This document shows positions 16,482 through 24,608 of a DNA stretch of 64,000 nucleotides, piece after piece (within the stretch, counting starts at the first letter, position 1; each line of letters opens with the position of its first letter). Position numbers and translations under genes: made by a program. The notes beneath the pieces were generated by a model. The model did not search any database. It was not told the DNA's origin and was given only the letters and a program-made list of their open reading frames with translations. The DNA comes from DRQF01 sp964559135 (GTDB lineage Bacteria; Planctomycetota; GCA-002687715; DRQF01). Location: assembly GCA_964559135.1 (NCBI GenBank), contig CAZLGG010000002.1:1-64000 (forward strand). Reading direction: 5' to 3'.

Positions 16482-17156
16482 ATGCCGGGAACTCTCCTCG
16501 AGGAGCCGCGCTCGGCGCCCCCGGATCTGCCGCCTCCCGAGGATGGAGGGGGTGACGACGGCGATGACGGGGGAGGAGGCATTCCGCCACTTCCCCCGGA
16601 AGGCGGGCTGCCCATCAGCCTCTCTCGCCTGGCCACCCTCTTCGTCCTGGCCATGGTCCTCATGCTCTTCGCGGGCTTCATCTCGGGATACGTGATCCTC
16701 GAAGCCGGCGAAGGACGTTCCTGGCCTCCACCCGAGTTTCCGAAGCTCCCTTTTCCGTTCTACATCAGCACGGCCTTGATCGCCTTGTCGAGCGCCGCCG
16801 GTTTCATGGCTTCGCGCAGCGTGCATCGAAGAGCCGCCAAGAAGGCGACCCTTTGGATTCTCGTGACGCTCGTGCTGGGGGTCGGTTTTTGTCTCAGCCA
16901 GGTCTCCGCGTGGGCGGACCTGTGGTATGACGGCATCACGCCGAGAAGCAGCAACTACTCCGGTAATTTCTACATGATTACCGTCGTCCACGCCCTCCAC
17001 GTCCTGGGCGGGATCATCCTTTTGGTCATGTGCTTCTTCCGCTCGATGCGCCAGCCGGCGATCACGTCCACCCTCGAGGAGGCCTGGGGCAACACCATGC
17101 TCTACTGGCATTTCGTGGGCGTGATCTGGTACGTCCTTTTCGCCCTCCTCCTTTGA
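16482..17156 (+). CDS. Haem-copper oxidase subunit III (second copy)
   Basis: 224 residues from ATG 16482 with AAGAGG upstream. An acidic, Gly/Pro/Asp-rich N-terminal stretch (about 1-45) precedes five membrane helices of the subunit III family: SLSRLATLFVLAMVLMLFAG, then a helix pair, then VVHALHVLGGIILLVMC and MLYWHFVGVIWYVLFALLL. It starts 16 nt after subunit IV. Having two subunit III-like genes around one subunit IV may mean that both are assembled, or that each serves a different catalytic unit. A GTG at 16470 is an alternative start. It converges with the DUF420 gene, with only 11 nt between the stops. Confidence 0.85.
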   Translation: MPGTLLEEPRSAPPDLPPPEDGGGDDGDDGGGGIPPLPPEGGLPISLSRLATLFVLAMVLMLFAGFISGYVILEAGEGRSWPPPEFPKLPFPFYISTALIALSSAAGFMASRSVHRRAAKKATLWILVTLVLGVGFCLSQVSAWADLWYDGITPRSSNYSGNFYMITVVHALHVLGGIILLVMCFFRSMRQPAITSTLEEAWGNTMLYWHFVGVIWYVLFALLL

Positions 17157-17167
17157 GGATTCGAAGT

Positions 17168-17608
17168 TCAGGAACCTCCCGCGGGCGGGAACCAGACGTT
17201 CAGGAAGAGGTAGATGAGGACCCCCGTGACGGACACGTAGAGCCAGATGGGCAGGGTCCACCGTGCGAGGCGCCGATGAGCGTCCAGGCGTCCCTTGAGA
17301 GCATACCGGACCACCATGAGGATTGGGACGACCATGATTCCCGCGAGGGGGATGTGGGTGACGAGGATGAAGAAGTAGACCTTCCTTGGCCAGCCGTCGG
17401 CGGTGAAGCGCACGCTGCCGACGTGGGCGTGGTAGATCAGATAGCAGACGAGAAAGGCTGCCGAGGCGGCCAGCGCCGTCAGCATGAGTTTCTTGTGTCG
17501 TTCCTTGTTCCCCTGCCGGATGGCCCTCCAGCCGAGCACGAGAAAAACGGTGGCGAGCGCGTTCAGGGACGCATCCGCGAGCGGAAGGTAACGGATCCAG
17601 TCGCTCAT
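17168..17608 (-). CDS. DUF420 membrane protein (CtaM-like oxidase assembly factor)
   Basis: 146 residues from ATG 17608 with four transmembrane helices and the DUF420 pattern: NKERHKKLMLTALAASAAFL, a conserved His in LIYHAHVG, FFILVTHIPLAGIMVV, and HRRLARWTLPIWLYVSVTGV. Members such as Bacillus CtaM are needed to mature haem-copper oxidases. Its position between oxidase subunit genes and SCO supports that role. The start overlaps the stop of the SGNH gene (ATGA), so the two are coupled. A longer frame to 17911 is a shadow of the SGNH gene. Confidence 0.85.
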   Translation of the reverse strand: MSDWIRYLPLADASLNALATVFLVLGWRAIRQGNKERHKKLMLTALAASAAFLVCYLIYHAHVGSVRFTADGWPRKVYFFILVTHIPLAGIMVVPILMVVRYALKGRLDAHRRLARWTLPIWLYVSVTGVLIYLFLNVWFPPAGGS

Positions 17609-18471
17609 CCGGCTTTTCGTCCCCCGTCCGGGTTCGTGGGCTGCGGTCCCTTCGGCGGCGCAGCTTTCTTCCGGCGTCCCTTGTCGTCGAGGGCGCGTTC
17701 CATGTCCTTCAGCATGCGGAGGCTCTCCTTCTCCTTCAGGAGCCCCGCGTCGCGGGTGAGGGCTTGGAGCACCATCAAGGTGGCGAAGGCCGTCCCTGTC
17801 CGCGAGAGGTGGAGACCGTCCCGCTGGAAGATGTCCCGGGTGGCCACCGCCTTGGCTCCCACCGAAGCGAGTTCCGGAATGGCCGTTCCCTCTTCCAGGG
17901 CGTCGATCCAACGGTCCACGGGGAGAACCACCACATCCTTTCTTTTCGCGATGAGTTTCGCGACCAGGGCGTTCAGGCGACGCACTTCGGCCAAGGGGGC
18001 GACCTTGTCGGGGGAGAGCATCCTCGGCGAAACGTGACGCAGGGGCGGGACCGCGCCCAAGATGACCGGCTTGCCGAGGGCCAGAATCTGCTTGATGGCG
18101 CTCGTCACGTCCTGGGCGCGCTGCTCGTAGGCTTTCTTGCCGTTGGCGAACCAGAAGAGATAGTCGAGGGCGATGATTCCGTCGACGTCCTCCTTCTTGA
18201 ACTCCGCGAGGATCTTCGGCGTGGAGGTGCGGTACCGCATGAAGAAGAACGTACTCGCTCGATCCAGCAGACGGTGGGGTCTGTGGATCGCCGCATCGAG
18301 AGCGGTTGCCAGAGTGATGCCGTGTCCGAATCCGGCGGACACGCTGGCGCCGATGACCCCGAGCGTCATGGGGAGGGGGCGCGGAGGGGCCACCGCGGCC
18401 TGAGCCGGAACGAGGGGGCAGAGCAGCAGGAAGGTCGCGAGGATGAGAGATGAGCGTCCGTGTCGAATCAT
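17605..18471 (-). CDS. Secreted SGNH/GDSL-like hydrolase
   Basis: 288 residues from ATG 18471, starting MIRHGRSSLILATFLLLCPL and followed by a likely AQA cleavage site. The GDSL-type block I is seen as GVIGASVSAGFG (Ser nucleophile), and the C-terminal block V as DGLHLSRTG with the Asp/His pair. A Lys/Arg-rich tail follows. It is probably an extracytoplasmic esterase or acetylesterase of unknown substrate. Co-translation with the DUF420 oxidase assembly gene is unexplained. Family assignment is good; the substrate is not inferable. Confidence 0.75.
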   Translation of the reverse strand: MIRHGRSSLILATFLLLCPLVPAQAAVAPPRPLPMTLGVIGASVSAGFGHGITLATALDAAIHRPHRLLDRASTFFFMRYRTSTPKILAEFKKEDVDGIIALDYLFWFANGKKAYEQRAQDVTSAIKQILALGKPVILGAVPPLRHVSPRMLSPDKVAPLAEVRRLNALVAKLIAKRKDVVVLPVDRWIDALEEGTAIPELASVGAKAVATRDIFQRDGLHLSRTGTAFATLMVLQALTRDAGLLKEKESLRMLKDMERALDDKGRRKKAAPPKGPQPTNPDGGRKAG

Positions 18472-18665
18472 GGGGTGTTCTCCGGTTGGGCCGTGACCGG
18501 GCAGCCTTTGCTGCGGGCGATGGGACGGGCGTCCTGTGTCCGGCATCCCCGACTCTAACACGGCGCCGTCGCCTTGCTTCTCGAAGCGGCGGGGTCAGGA
18601 GCCAAACCGTGCCTTCTTCGGCCGGCGAACTCGGCGAGCATCGGCGGCCTCATGCCAGGCTGGGA

Positions 18666-19337
18666 TCAGCGCCCGCCCCGTTTCACCAAGGTGCGGATGT
18701 CCTCCGCCAGGGCTTCGACGCTGGCCGCCCGATCCGGGCCCGTTCCATTGTAATAACCTCTGATATGCCCGTCGGCGTCCACCAGAGCGAAATGGGGAGC
18801 GTGGTTCAAGGGGTTCTCCTTGTCCCCGAGATGGAACCCGTCCACTGACAGGGCCTGGATGAGGGGAAGCTCGCCTCTCAGAAAATGCCAACGTTTGATA
18901 TCGGCGTCGTACTCCGCGGCGTATTCCGCGAGGGCCTGGACCGTGTCCCGCTTCGGGTCCACGGAGACCGACACGAATTGCACGTCGGGAAGATCCACGA
19001 GGTCGTTCTGGAGCTTCTTCATCATGCCGGTCATCTGGGGACAGATGCCCGCGCAACTCGTGAAGATGAAGTCAGCGACCCACACCTTGCCCTTCAGGTC
19101 GCCCAGCCCGAAGGGTTTCCCTTCGGAACTGGTCAGCGTGAAGGGAGGGACGACGCCGGCGTCGATGAGGCGGGCTTCACCCCCCTTGCCGCGCCCCATG
19201 GGGTTTTTGACCGTCTTTTCCATCTCCTCCGCATCGCGTCGCAGGCTCTTTCGATTGACCAGATTGCCCACGATCACCCCGGTGACCACGAGAACGAGGC
19301 CAACCACGATGACGATGATCAGATTCGAGCGATTCAT
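18666..19337 (-). CDS. SCO1/SenC family copper chaperone for cytochrome oxidase
   Basis: 223 residues from ATG 19337 with GGGAG 7 nt upstream. An N-terminal anchor (about 6-26) is followed by a thioredoxin-like SCO domain. Copper ligands are Cys95 and Cys99 in FTSCAGICPQM and a His in NHAPHF (179 or 182). SCO proteins deliver copper to, or reduce, the CuA site of subunit II, which is encoded nearby at 20607. The gene is divergent from the cupredoxin lipoprotein gene. Confidence 0.92.
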   Translation of the reverse strand: MNRSNLIIVIVVGLVLVVTGVIVGNLVNRKSLRRDAEEMEKTVKNPMGRGKGGEARLIDAGVVPPFTLTSSEGKPFGLGDLKGKVWVADFIFTSCAGICPQMTGMMKKLQNDLVDLPDVQFVSVSVDPKRDTVQALAEYAAEYDADIKRWHFLRGELPLIQALSVDGFHLGDKENPLNHAPHFALVDADGHIRGYYNGTGPDRAASVEALAEDIRTLVKRGGR

Positions 19338-19638
19338 GCCACTCTCCCGTCGCCTGGGGAAAATTCCCCGGAAGCGGCGCCCATTGTGAGACCGACGGAC
19401 AGGGGCGCCAAGGGGGGGAGAGTCTGCGACGATTTGCCTCATCGCACCGTCATGCCTCCCCTCTATCATGGTGCTCGCCCTTCCCGTTCGGCGTTTCGCC
19501 TTGATGGAAGCCTTGGCGAGGGCTAAGAGGGGAAGGGAAAGCTGCCTCGATATTTCGGCTCCCCCATGGCATCCTGAGAAGGCGTCCGTCCATAGACGAC
19601 GTCGAGCCGCCCGGAAGAAAGAAATGGAGACCTGCACA
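19338..19638. other. Divergent intergenic region, SCO / cupredoxin lipoprotein
   Basis: 301 nt between opposite starts. No gene is convincing; an open frame from 19468 continues into the lipoprotein, but its first 57 codons look non-coding. A TATCAT hexamer near 19464 could be a -10 for the plus-strand gene, leaving a leader of about 165 nt. Nothing else stands out. Confidence 0.35.
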
Positions 19639-20523
19639 ATGATGCGACGCTGGATCGCCCTGTTCATGATCGTGGCCACGGCCAGTCTGTTCATGACCGC
19701 ATGCGGCGGAAAAGAATCGAAGCGAAATCGCCCGAAGAACTACAAGGACTACAAGAGCGGAACGAACACCGGTTCGGAGTCCGGCAACAAGTCTGATGCA
19801 GGCTCCGGCGGGGACGGGAACTTCGGCCCCACGGGCGGCCAGATGCCCACGACCAATTGCGACGACATCGCCAAGGGCCTCGCCAATTCCGGGAGTATCA
19901 AGGGGCAAGTCAAGTACAACGGAAAGGCCAGGAAGCCCAAGGCCATCGACATGTCGAAGGACCCGTGGTGCGCGAAGAATCACCACGCCGTCTATGAAGA
20001 TCTGTTGGTCTCGGACAGCGGTGGCCTCAAGAACGTGGTGGTCTACGTGTCGAAGGGACTCAACAAGTTCGAATTCCAGCCCCCGTCGAAGCCGGCTCTC
20101 CTCGACCAGAGGGGATGCCGATACATCCCCCACGTCCTCTGCGTCGTGGCCGGTCAGGAACTCCAGGTCCGCAACGACGACGACACGAGCCACAACTACC
20201 ACTTCACGAGTCAGCTCAACGACTCCGTGAACAAGACCCAGCCCAAGCCCACGACGGACATCGTGGACCAACTGCAGACGCCGGACCTTTCCGGGGCGTT
20301 CCAGTGCGATATCCACGGCTGGATGAAGGCGCCCACCCGCATCTTCGCTCACCCCTACTGGGCGGTGACCGATGACGAAGGCAACTTCGAGATCAAGAAT
20401 CTCCCGGCCGGCACCTACGAGATCAGTTTCTTGCATGAGCGCAGTTCGCTGAAGACCCCGCCCCAAAGCATCACCGTGTCCGCCGGTCAGGTGGCCATGG
20501 TGAACGCCACCATGGGCAAGTAG
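19639..20523 (+). CDS. Lipoprotein with cupredoxin-like and regulatory-like beta domains
   Basis: From ATG 19639 (GGAG upstream; ATG 19642 and 19624 possible) it starts MMRRWIALFMIVATASLFMT followed by a lipobox-like AC. A Lys/Asn/Gly/Ser-rich linker precedes a conserved domain: GSIKGQVKYNGK, a His in NDDDTSHNYHF, then CDIHGWM, which supplies Cys, His and Met as in a type 1 copper site. A C-terminal CnaB-like strand set reads DDEGNFEIKNLPAGTYEI. It could be a membrane-tethered copper electron carrier or donor for the oxidase encoded next. Copper binding is inferred from the residues only. Confidence 0.75.
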   Translation: MMRRWIALFMIVATASLFMTACGGKESKRNRPKNYKDYKSGTNTGSESGNKSDAGSGGDGNFGPTGGQMPTTNCDDIAKGLANSGSIKGQVKYNGKARKPKAIDMSKDPWCAKNHHAVYEDLLVSDSGGLKNVVVYVSKGLNKFEFQPPSKPALLDQRGCRYIPHVLCVVAGQELQVRNDDDTSHNYHFTSQLNDSVNKTQPKPTTDIVDQLQTPDLSGAFQCDIHGWMKAPTRIFAHPYWAVTDDEGNFEIKNLPAGTYEISFLHERSSLKTPPQSITVSAGQVAMVNATMGK

Positions 20524-20528
20524 CCACG

Positions 20529-20569
20529 ACGCCGTCGGAGGCTTCAGGGATGAGAGCCTCCGGCGGTGT
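20529..20569 (+). terminator. Hairpin between cupredoxin lipoprotein and coxB
   Basis: ACGCCGTCGGAGGCT and AGCCTCCGGCGGTGT form a 15-bp stem (two G-T pairs) with an 11-nt loop, 5 nt after the lipoprotein stop. No T-run follows, so it may only partly separate this gene from the coxB-coxA transcript. Confidence 0.6.
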
Positions 20570-20606
20570 CATCTGCAGATTCACGAATCGAGGGGATGGA
20601 CAGAAC

Positions 20607-21473
20607 ATGAATCTTGGACGGAACACCTGGCTGCGCCGCGGCGTCGGATGCCTTGTCGGCCTGCTCTTCGTCTTCGCGGGGACGGGCCACGCCGAGGGGC
20701 GAGGTATCTTGCTTCCCGAAGCGATTTCCGATCACGCCGACCGCATCGACCACCTTTTCTGGTTGATCTTCGGCCTCACCGGAGTCGTGTTCGTGGGCAC
20801 CGAGGGGCTCTTGATCTACTTCATCTGGAAGTATCGAGCGAAAGAAGGCGGCAAGGCTTACCACACCCACGGCAACCACAAGGTCGAGATCATCTGGACG
20901 AGCATCCCGGCTCTGATCTTGGGCGTTTTGGCGCTCCTCCAGTTCAATCTGTGGGTGGACATCAAGGACCCGGAACGGGCCCCGCTGGATGACCCTCAGG
21001 CCCAAGAGGTGCACGTTCTCGCGAAGCAATTCGAGTGGCTCTTCCGTTACCCCGGTCCCGACAACAAGTGGGGCACCGAGGACGACTTCAGCTACAACCG
21101 CCTCGTCGTCCCCCGGGATCGGCCGGTCATTCTCCGCATCAAGTCCCTCGACGTCATCCATTCCCTCTTCCTGCCCGAACTTCGATTCAAGCAGGATGCG
21201 GTTCCCGGCATGGTGATCACGGGATGGTTCCAGGCCTACAAATCCGGGAAATGGGAGATCGCCTGCGCCGAACTCTGCGGCGCTTCGCATTACAAGATGC
21301 GCGGCGAGTACGAGATCGTCGCACCCGAGGAGTGGGACGCCCGTTACGCCAAGATGTACGACGAGGCCGGCCCCATCGACTACGACAGCCCCACGGAGTT
21401 CTTCCGTTTCTGGCCGGTGGACCAGTACGTGAAGGCCCTGGAGTTCTACGAGGGCGGGGAGGAAGGGCGCTGA
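20607..21473 (+). CDS. coxB: Cytochrome c oxidase subunit II with CuA centre
   Basis: 288 residues from ATG 20607. A signal sequence is followed by two membrane helices (about 48-72 and 94-114) and an extracytoplasmic cupredoxin domain. All CuA ligands are present: H185 in VIHSLFLPE, then C220, E222, C224, H228 and M231 in CAELCGASHYKM. It receives electrons from cytochrome c or a copper protein and passes them to subunit I. There is no fused cytochrome c domain, so it is aa3-like and not caa3-like. The subunit I gene starts 46 nt later. Confidence 0.95.
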   Translation: MNLGRNTWLRRGVGCLVGLLFVFAGTGHAEGRGILLPEAISDHADRIDHLFWLIFGLTGVVFVGTEGLLIYFIWKYRAKEGGKAYHTHGNHKVEIIWTSIPALILGVLALLQFNLWVDIKDPERAPLDDPQAQEVHVLAKQFEWLFRYPGPDNKWGTEDDFSYNRLVVPRDRPVILRIKSLDVIHSLFLPELRFKQDAVPGMVITGWFQAYKSGKWEIACAELCGASHYKMRGEYEIVAPEEWDARYAKMYDEAGPIDYDSPTEFFRFWPVDQYVKALEFYEGGEEGR

Positions 21474-21519
21474 GGCGACCTTTCCGCGAGACCGAATTCA
21501 AGATCGAGGGATTGAAAGC

Positions 21520-23409
21520 ATGAGTGCAGCAGCAGCCGCGGCAGCCGCCGATCACGGACACGACGGGCACGACGAACACCACCACGAAGAGAGCTTCATT
21601 CGGCACTATCTCTTCAGCGTGGACCACAAGATGATCGCCAAGCAGTTCCTCTTCACTGCGATCCTCCTGTTCCTTTTGGGCGGCCTCCTCGCCGTCACGG
21701 TGCGGTGGCAGATCGCTTGGCCCTGGTCCAAGATTCCCCTTGCGGGATACCTGGTCGGTCAGGCCAATCCCGACGCTTCGGGGATGTTTTCGACCATCTC
21801 TCCCGAGGGCTACTACGCGGCGATGACGATGCACGCTTCGGTGATGATCTTTCTGGTCATCATTCCGCTCCTCGTCGGCTTTTTCGGCAACTGGTGCGTG
21901 CCCCTGATGATCGGCGCGGGCGACATGGCCTTTCCCCGCCTCAACATGTGGAGCTACTGGATGTTCCTCACCGGGGCGGTTTTCTTCCTGGTGAGCTTTT
22001 TCGTGGAGGGTGGGCCGGCGGGAGCGGGATGGACGGCCTATCCCCCGCTCTCCGCGATCATGCCCGGGAACGGTGTCAATCTCTGGGCTCTGGGAGTCCT
22101 CTTCACGGGATTCTCCGGGGTCATGGGGGCCGTCAACTACATCACGACCATCCTCAAGCTGCGTGCGCCGGGGATGACGCTCTTCCGCATGCCCCTCATC
22201 GTGTGGTCGATCCTCATCACGTCGACGTTGACGCTCCTCGCGACCCCCGTGCTGGCTTCCAATTTGATCATGCTGTTCTTGGACCGCGTGGCGGGCACCA
22301 GCTTTTTCGTGCCGGACGGCCTGGTGGCCGGCGGCCTCATCTACTCCGGTGCGGAGGCCAATGCGGGCATGGACGCCATGCGCGCGGGGGGGGGACAGGT
22401 GCTCATGTTCCAGCACCTCTTCTGGTTCTACTCGCACCCGGCGGTGTACATCATGGTCCTTCCGGCCATGGGCATCGCCTCCGACATCCTCGCCACGTTT
22501 GCGCGCAAGCCCATCTTCGGCTACCGACCGATGGTCTATGCCATGGCGGGTATCACGGGACTGGGCTTCATCGTGTGGGGGCACCACATGTTCCAGTCCG
22601 GGATGAACCCGTATCTGGGCATGACCTTCATGGTCTCGACGATGTTCATTGCCCTTCCCAGCGCCATCAAGGTGTTCAACTGGTTGGCGACACTTTGGCG
22701 TGGGCAGATCCATTTCGAGGTGCCCATGCTCTGGGCGTTGGCTTTCGTGGGGATGTTCATCATCGGCGGCCTCTCGGGCATCTTCATGGCCGCGACGCCG
22801 GTGGACATTCACATCCACGACACCTACTTCATCGTGGCGCACATTCACTACGTGGTTTTCGCGTCCACCGTCGTGGCCATCTTCGGCGCCATCTACTTCT
22901 GGTTCCCGAAAATGTTCGGGCGCATGATGAATCCCATGTTGGGCAAGCTGCACTTCTGGCTCACGTTCATCTTCCTGAACGGCACGTTCATGTTGATGCA
23001 CTACGTGGGGCTTCAGGGGCATCCGCGTCGCATCGCCGTGGCCGCCATGACGGATGAAGTCGTGAAAGCCGGCGGCGGCGGCTATGAATTCCTGGTGCAA
23101 TACCATTGGGCCAACGTGATCATGACCATCTCGGCCATCGGGCTCGGTCTCTCACAGTTGCCCTTCTTCATCAACTTCTTCCATAGTCTGTACAAGGGAA
23201 AGAAGGCCGCTCAGAATCCGTGGCGGGCCAACACCCTCGATTGGGCGGCTCCCACGCCGCCTCCCCACGGCAATTTCTCCGAATCCGTTCTCGTTTACCG
23301 TGGCCCCTACGAGTACAGCCACCCGGACATGCCCGAGGATTTCGCACCGCAGCATTCGCCGGATGGAAGCCCCATTCCCGGCACCACGACGGCTCCGGCC
23401 CATTCCTGA
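21520..23409 (+). CDS. coxA: Cytochrome c oxidase subunit I (A2-type, YSHPxVY)
   Basis: 629 residues, 12 membrane helices. Ligands: H105 (low-spin haem), H306, H355 and H356 (CuB), Y310 (cross-linked Tyr in YSHPAVY), H441 (high-spin haem) and H443 (low-spin haem). The D-channel Glu of HPEVY is replaced by Ala, and Tyr304-Ser305 precede the His, which is the A2-subfamily signature. The N-terminus is His-rich (DHGHDGHDEHHH). About 30 extra residues (roughly 265-297) precede the CuB helix compared with canonical enzymes. It reduces oxygen to water and pumps protons. It lies in a coxB-coxA-ctaB operon. Confidence 0.95.
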   Translation: MSAAAAAAAADHGHDGHDEHHHEESFIRHYLFSVDHKMIAKQFLFTAILLFLLGGLLAVTVRWQIAWPWSKIPLAGYLVGQANPDASGMFSTISPEGYYAAMTMHASVMIFLVIIPLLVGFFGNWCVPLMIGAGDMAFPRLNMWSYWMFLTGAVFFLVSFFVEGGPAGAGWTAYPPLSAIMPGNGVNLWALGVLFTGFSGVMGAVNYITTILKLRAPGMTLFRMPLIVWSILITSTLTLLATPVLASNLIMLFLDRVAGTSFFVPDGLVAGGLIYSGAEANAGMDAMRAGGGQVLMFQHLFWFYSHPAVYIMVLPAMGIASDILATFARKPIFGYRPMVYAMAGITGLGFIVWGHHMFQSGMNPYLGMTFMVSTMFIALPSAIKVFNWLATLWRGQIHFEVPMLWALAFVGMFIIGGLSGIFMAATPVDIHIHDTYFIVAHIHYVVFASTVVAIFGAIYFWFPKMFGRMMNPMLGKLHFWLTFIFLNGTFMLMHYVGLQGHPRRIAVAAMTDEVVKAGGGGYEFLVQYHWANVIMTISAIGLGLSQLPFFINFFHSLYKGKKAAQNPWRANTLDWAAPTPPPHGNFSESVLVYRGPYEYSHPDMPEDFAPQHSPDGSPIPGTTTAPAHS

Positions 23410-23433
23410 CATTGGGGAGAGGTTCTTCGGAAC

Positions 23434-24297
23434 ATGGTGATGAATCGCCTGAGTGACTACCTGAGCATGACGAAGCCCCGGGCCATGGGGGCTGTGCTCG
23501 TCACGGCCGCTGCCGGCTACCTCGTGGCCGTCGGCGGAGCTTGGCAGCCCCTCCTGCTCCTGGACCTCCTCCTGGGAGCCGGCTTCGCCGGGGGCGGCTC
23601 CATCGTCCTCAATCAATTCATCGAGCGCCGGCATGATCTGAAAATGAAGAGGACTCGAGAGAGGCCCCTTCCCGCGGGCCGGGTGAGTCCAACGGAGGCT
23701 TTGGTTTACGGCGTCGCGTTGGCCGTGCTCGGAACCGTTTGGTTGGCCTGGCGGGTCAACACGATCACCGCGGTGCTGGGAGCGCTCAGCGTCGTCACTT
23801 ATGTTCTCGTCTACACTCCGCTCAAAAGGATCAGTCCTCTCAACACGGCGGTCGGCGCCGTGCCGGGTGCCCTCCCGCCCATGATGGGGTGGACGGCGGC
23901 GACGGGATCTTTGGACGCCGAGGCCTGGGTGTTGTTCGCCATCCTGTTCCTCTGGCAATTCCCGCACTTCCTGGCGATCTCGTGGTTGTACCGCGAAGAC
24001 TACGCCCGCGCCGGGTACGCGATGTGGTCGGGCCGCGACGCCGACGGCTCGCTGGTTGCGCGAAAGATGGTGACTCAGTCGGCTCTTCTCATGGCCGTGA
24101 GCTTAGTGCCCGTCGGCCTTTCCATGGTGGGGCTGGGCTATGCCGCGGGTGCGATGCTTTTGGGGACGGGGCTCCTCCTTCTCACGATCCTTTTCCGTGG
24201 GAGCCCCACCGCCCGTTCGGCGAGCTGGGTCTTGAAGGGGTCGGTCGTGCACATCGCTTTGCTGATGGGGCTTCTCGTCTTGGATTCCATGTCATGA
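23434..24297 (+). CDS. ctaB: Protohaem IX farnesyltransferase (haem O synthase)
   Basis: A 287-residue UbiA-family membrane protein. The prenyl-diphosphate loop reads NQFIERRHDLKMKRTRERPLPAGR, close to the CtaB/CyoE pattern although one Asp is replaced, and the second loop region reads WQFPHFLAISWLYREDYARAG. It converts haem B to haem O, needed to make the oxidase haem, which fits its place 24 nt after coxA. The stop overlaps the start of the next small gene as ATGA. Confidence 0.92.
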   Translation: MVMNRLSDYLSMTKPRAMGAVLVTAAAGYLVAVGGAWQPLLLLDLLLGAGFAGGGSIVLNQFIERRHDLKMKRTRERPLPAGRVSPTEALVYGVALAVLGTVWLAWRVNTITAVLGALSVVTYVLVYTPLKRISPLNTAVGAVPGALPPMMGWTAATGSLDAEAWVLFAILFLWQFPHFLAISWLYREDYARAGYAMWSGRDADGSLVARKMVTQSALLMAVSLVPVGLSMVGLGYAAGAMLLGTGLLLLTILFRGSPTARSASWVLKGSVVHIALLMGLLVLDSMS

Positions 24298-24521
24298 AGA
24301 AATGGCTCATCACTCTCCTCCCCGTGATCCTCTGGATGTCTCTCTCGTCCAATGCTTTCGGCTGACCCAGTTGTCAGGTCGCGGTCAAGGACAGCGGGCA
24401 GTCCCTGGTCAAGGGATACTTCCTCTCCATCGTCGGAATGATTTCTCTGCCGTTCGGAATGATCGGCTCCTTCGTCGTGTGGATCTGGTGGCACAGCAAG
24501 AAAAATCCCCCCCGCATTTGA
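24294..24521 (+). CDS. Predicted 75-residue membrane selenoprotein (UPSC motif, in-frame UGA)
   Basis: ATG 24294 overlaps the ctaB stop (ATGA). The frame encodes a signal-like N-terminus (MKKWLITLLPVILWMSLSSN, then AFG), an in-frame TGA at 24363-24365 (codon 24), then PSCQVAVKDSG, a membrane helix (about 40-64, GYFLSIVGMISLPFGMIGSF) and a Lys-rich end, stopping at TGA 24519. Reading the first TGA as selenocysteine gives U-P-S-C directly after the signal peptide, a redox motif equivalent to CPxC. Tight coupling to haem O synthase suggests a role in oxidase assembly, perhaps copper or thiol handling. If UGA were a true stop, only a 23-residue signal peptide would be made, which makes little sense. 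A nonsense mutation cannot be excluded. Confidence 0.7.
24363..24404 (+). promoter_or_regulatory. UGA (Sec24) and candidate SECIS element
   Basis: After the UGA two hairpins are possible. CCC-A-GTTGTC pairs with GACAGC-GGG (24366-24398) around a 14-nt loop beginning AGGTC. Alternatively GGAC pairs with GTCC around the loop AGCGGGCA starting 28 nt after the UGA (about 24389-24404), which fits the usual spacing and the G near the loop start of bacterial SECIS elements. Neither is as clean as the element at 36788, so folding is needed. Confidence 0.4.
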
Positions 24522-24608
24522 TCAGTTCCAATTCCCCAAGGGTTGGCGTCTCCCGGGGCCCCGGCGTTACGATGCAGAGCGCCAAGAAGTCTTGCATCGG
24601 AGTCCCCC

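Noticed and set aside
15867..17156. Single 429-residue protein spanning the first N gap
   Set aside because: It would fuse an out-of-frame remnant of subunit IV to subunit III; each has its own start, and the subunit IV C-terminus is found in another frame.
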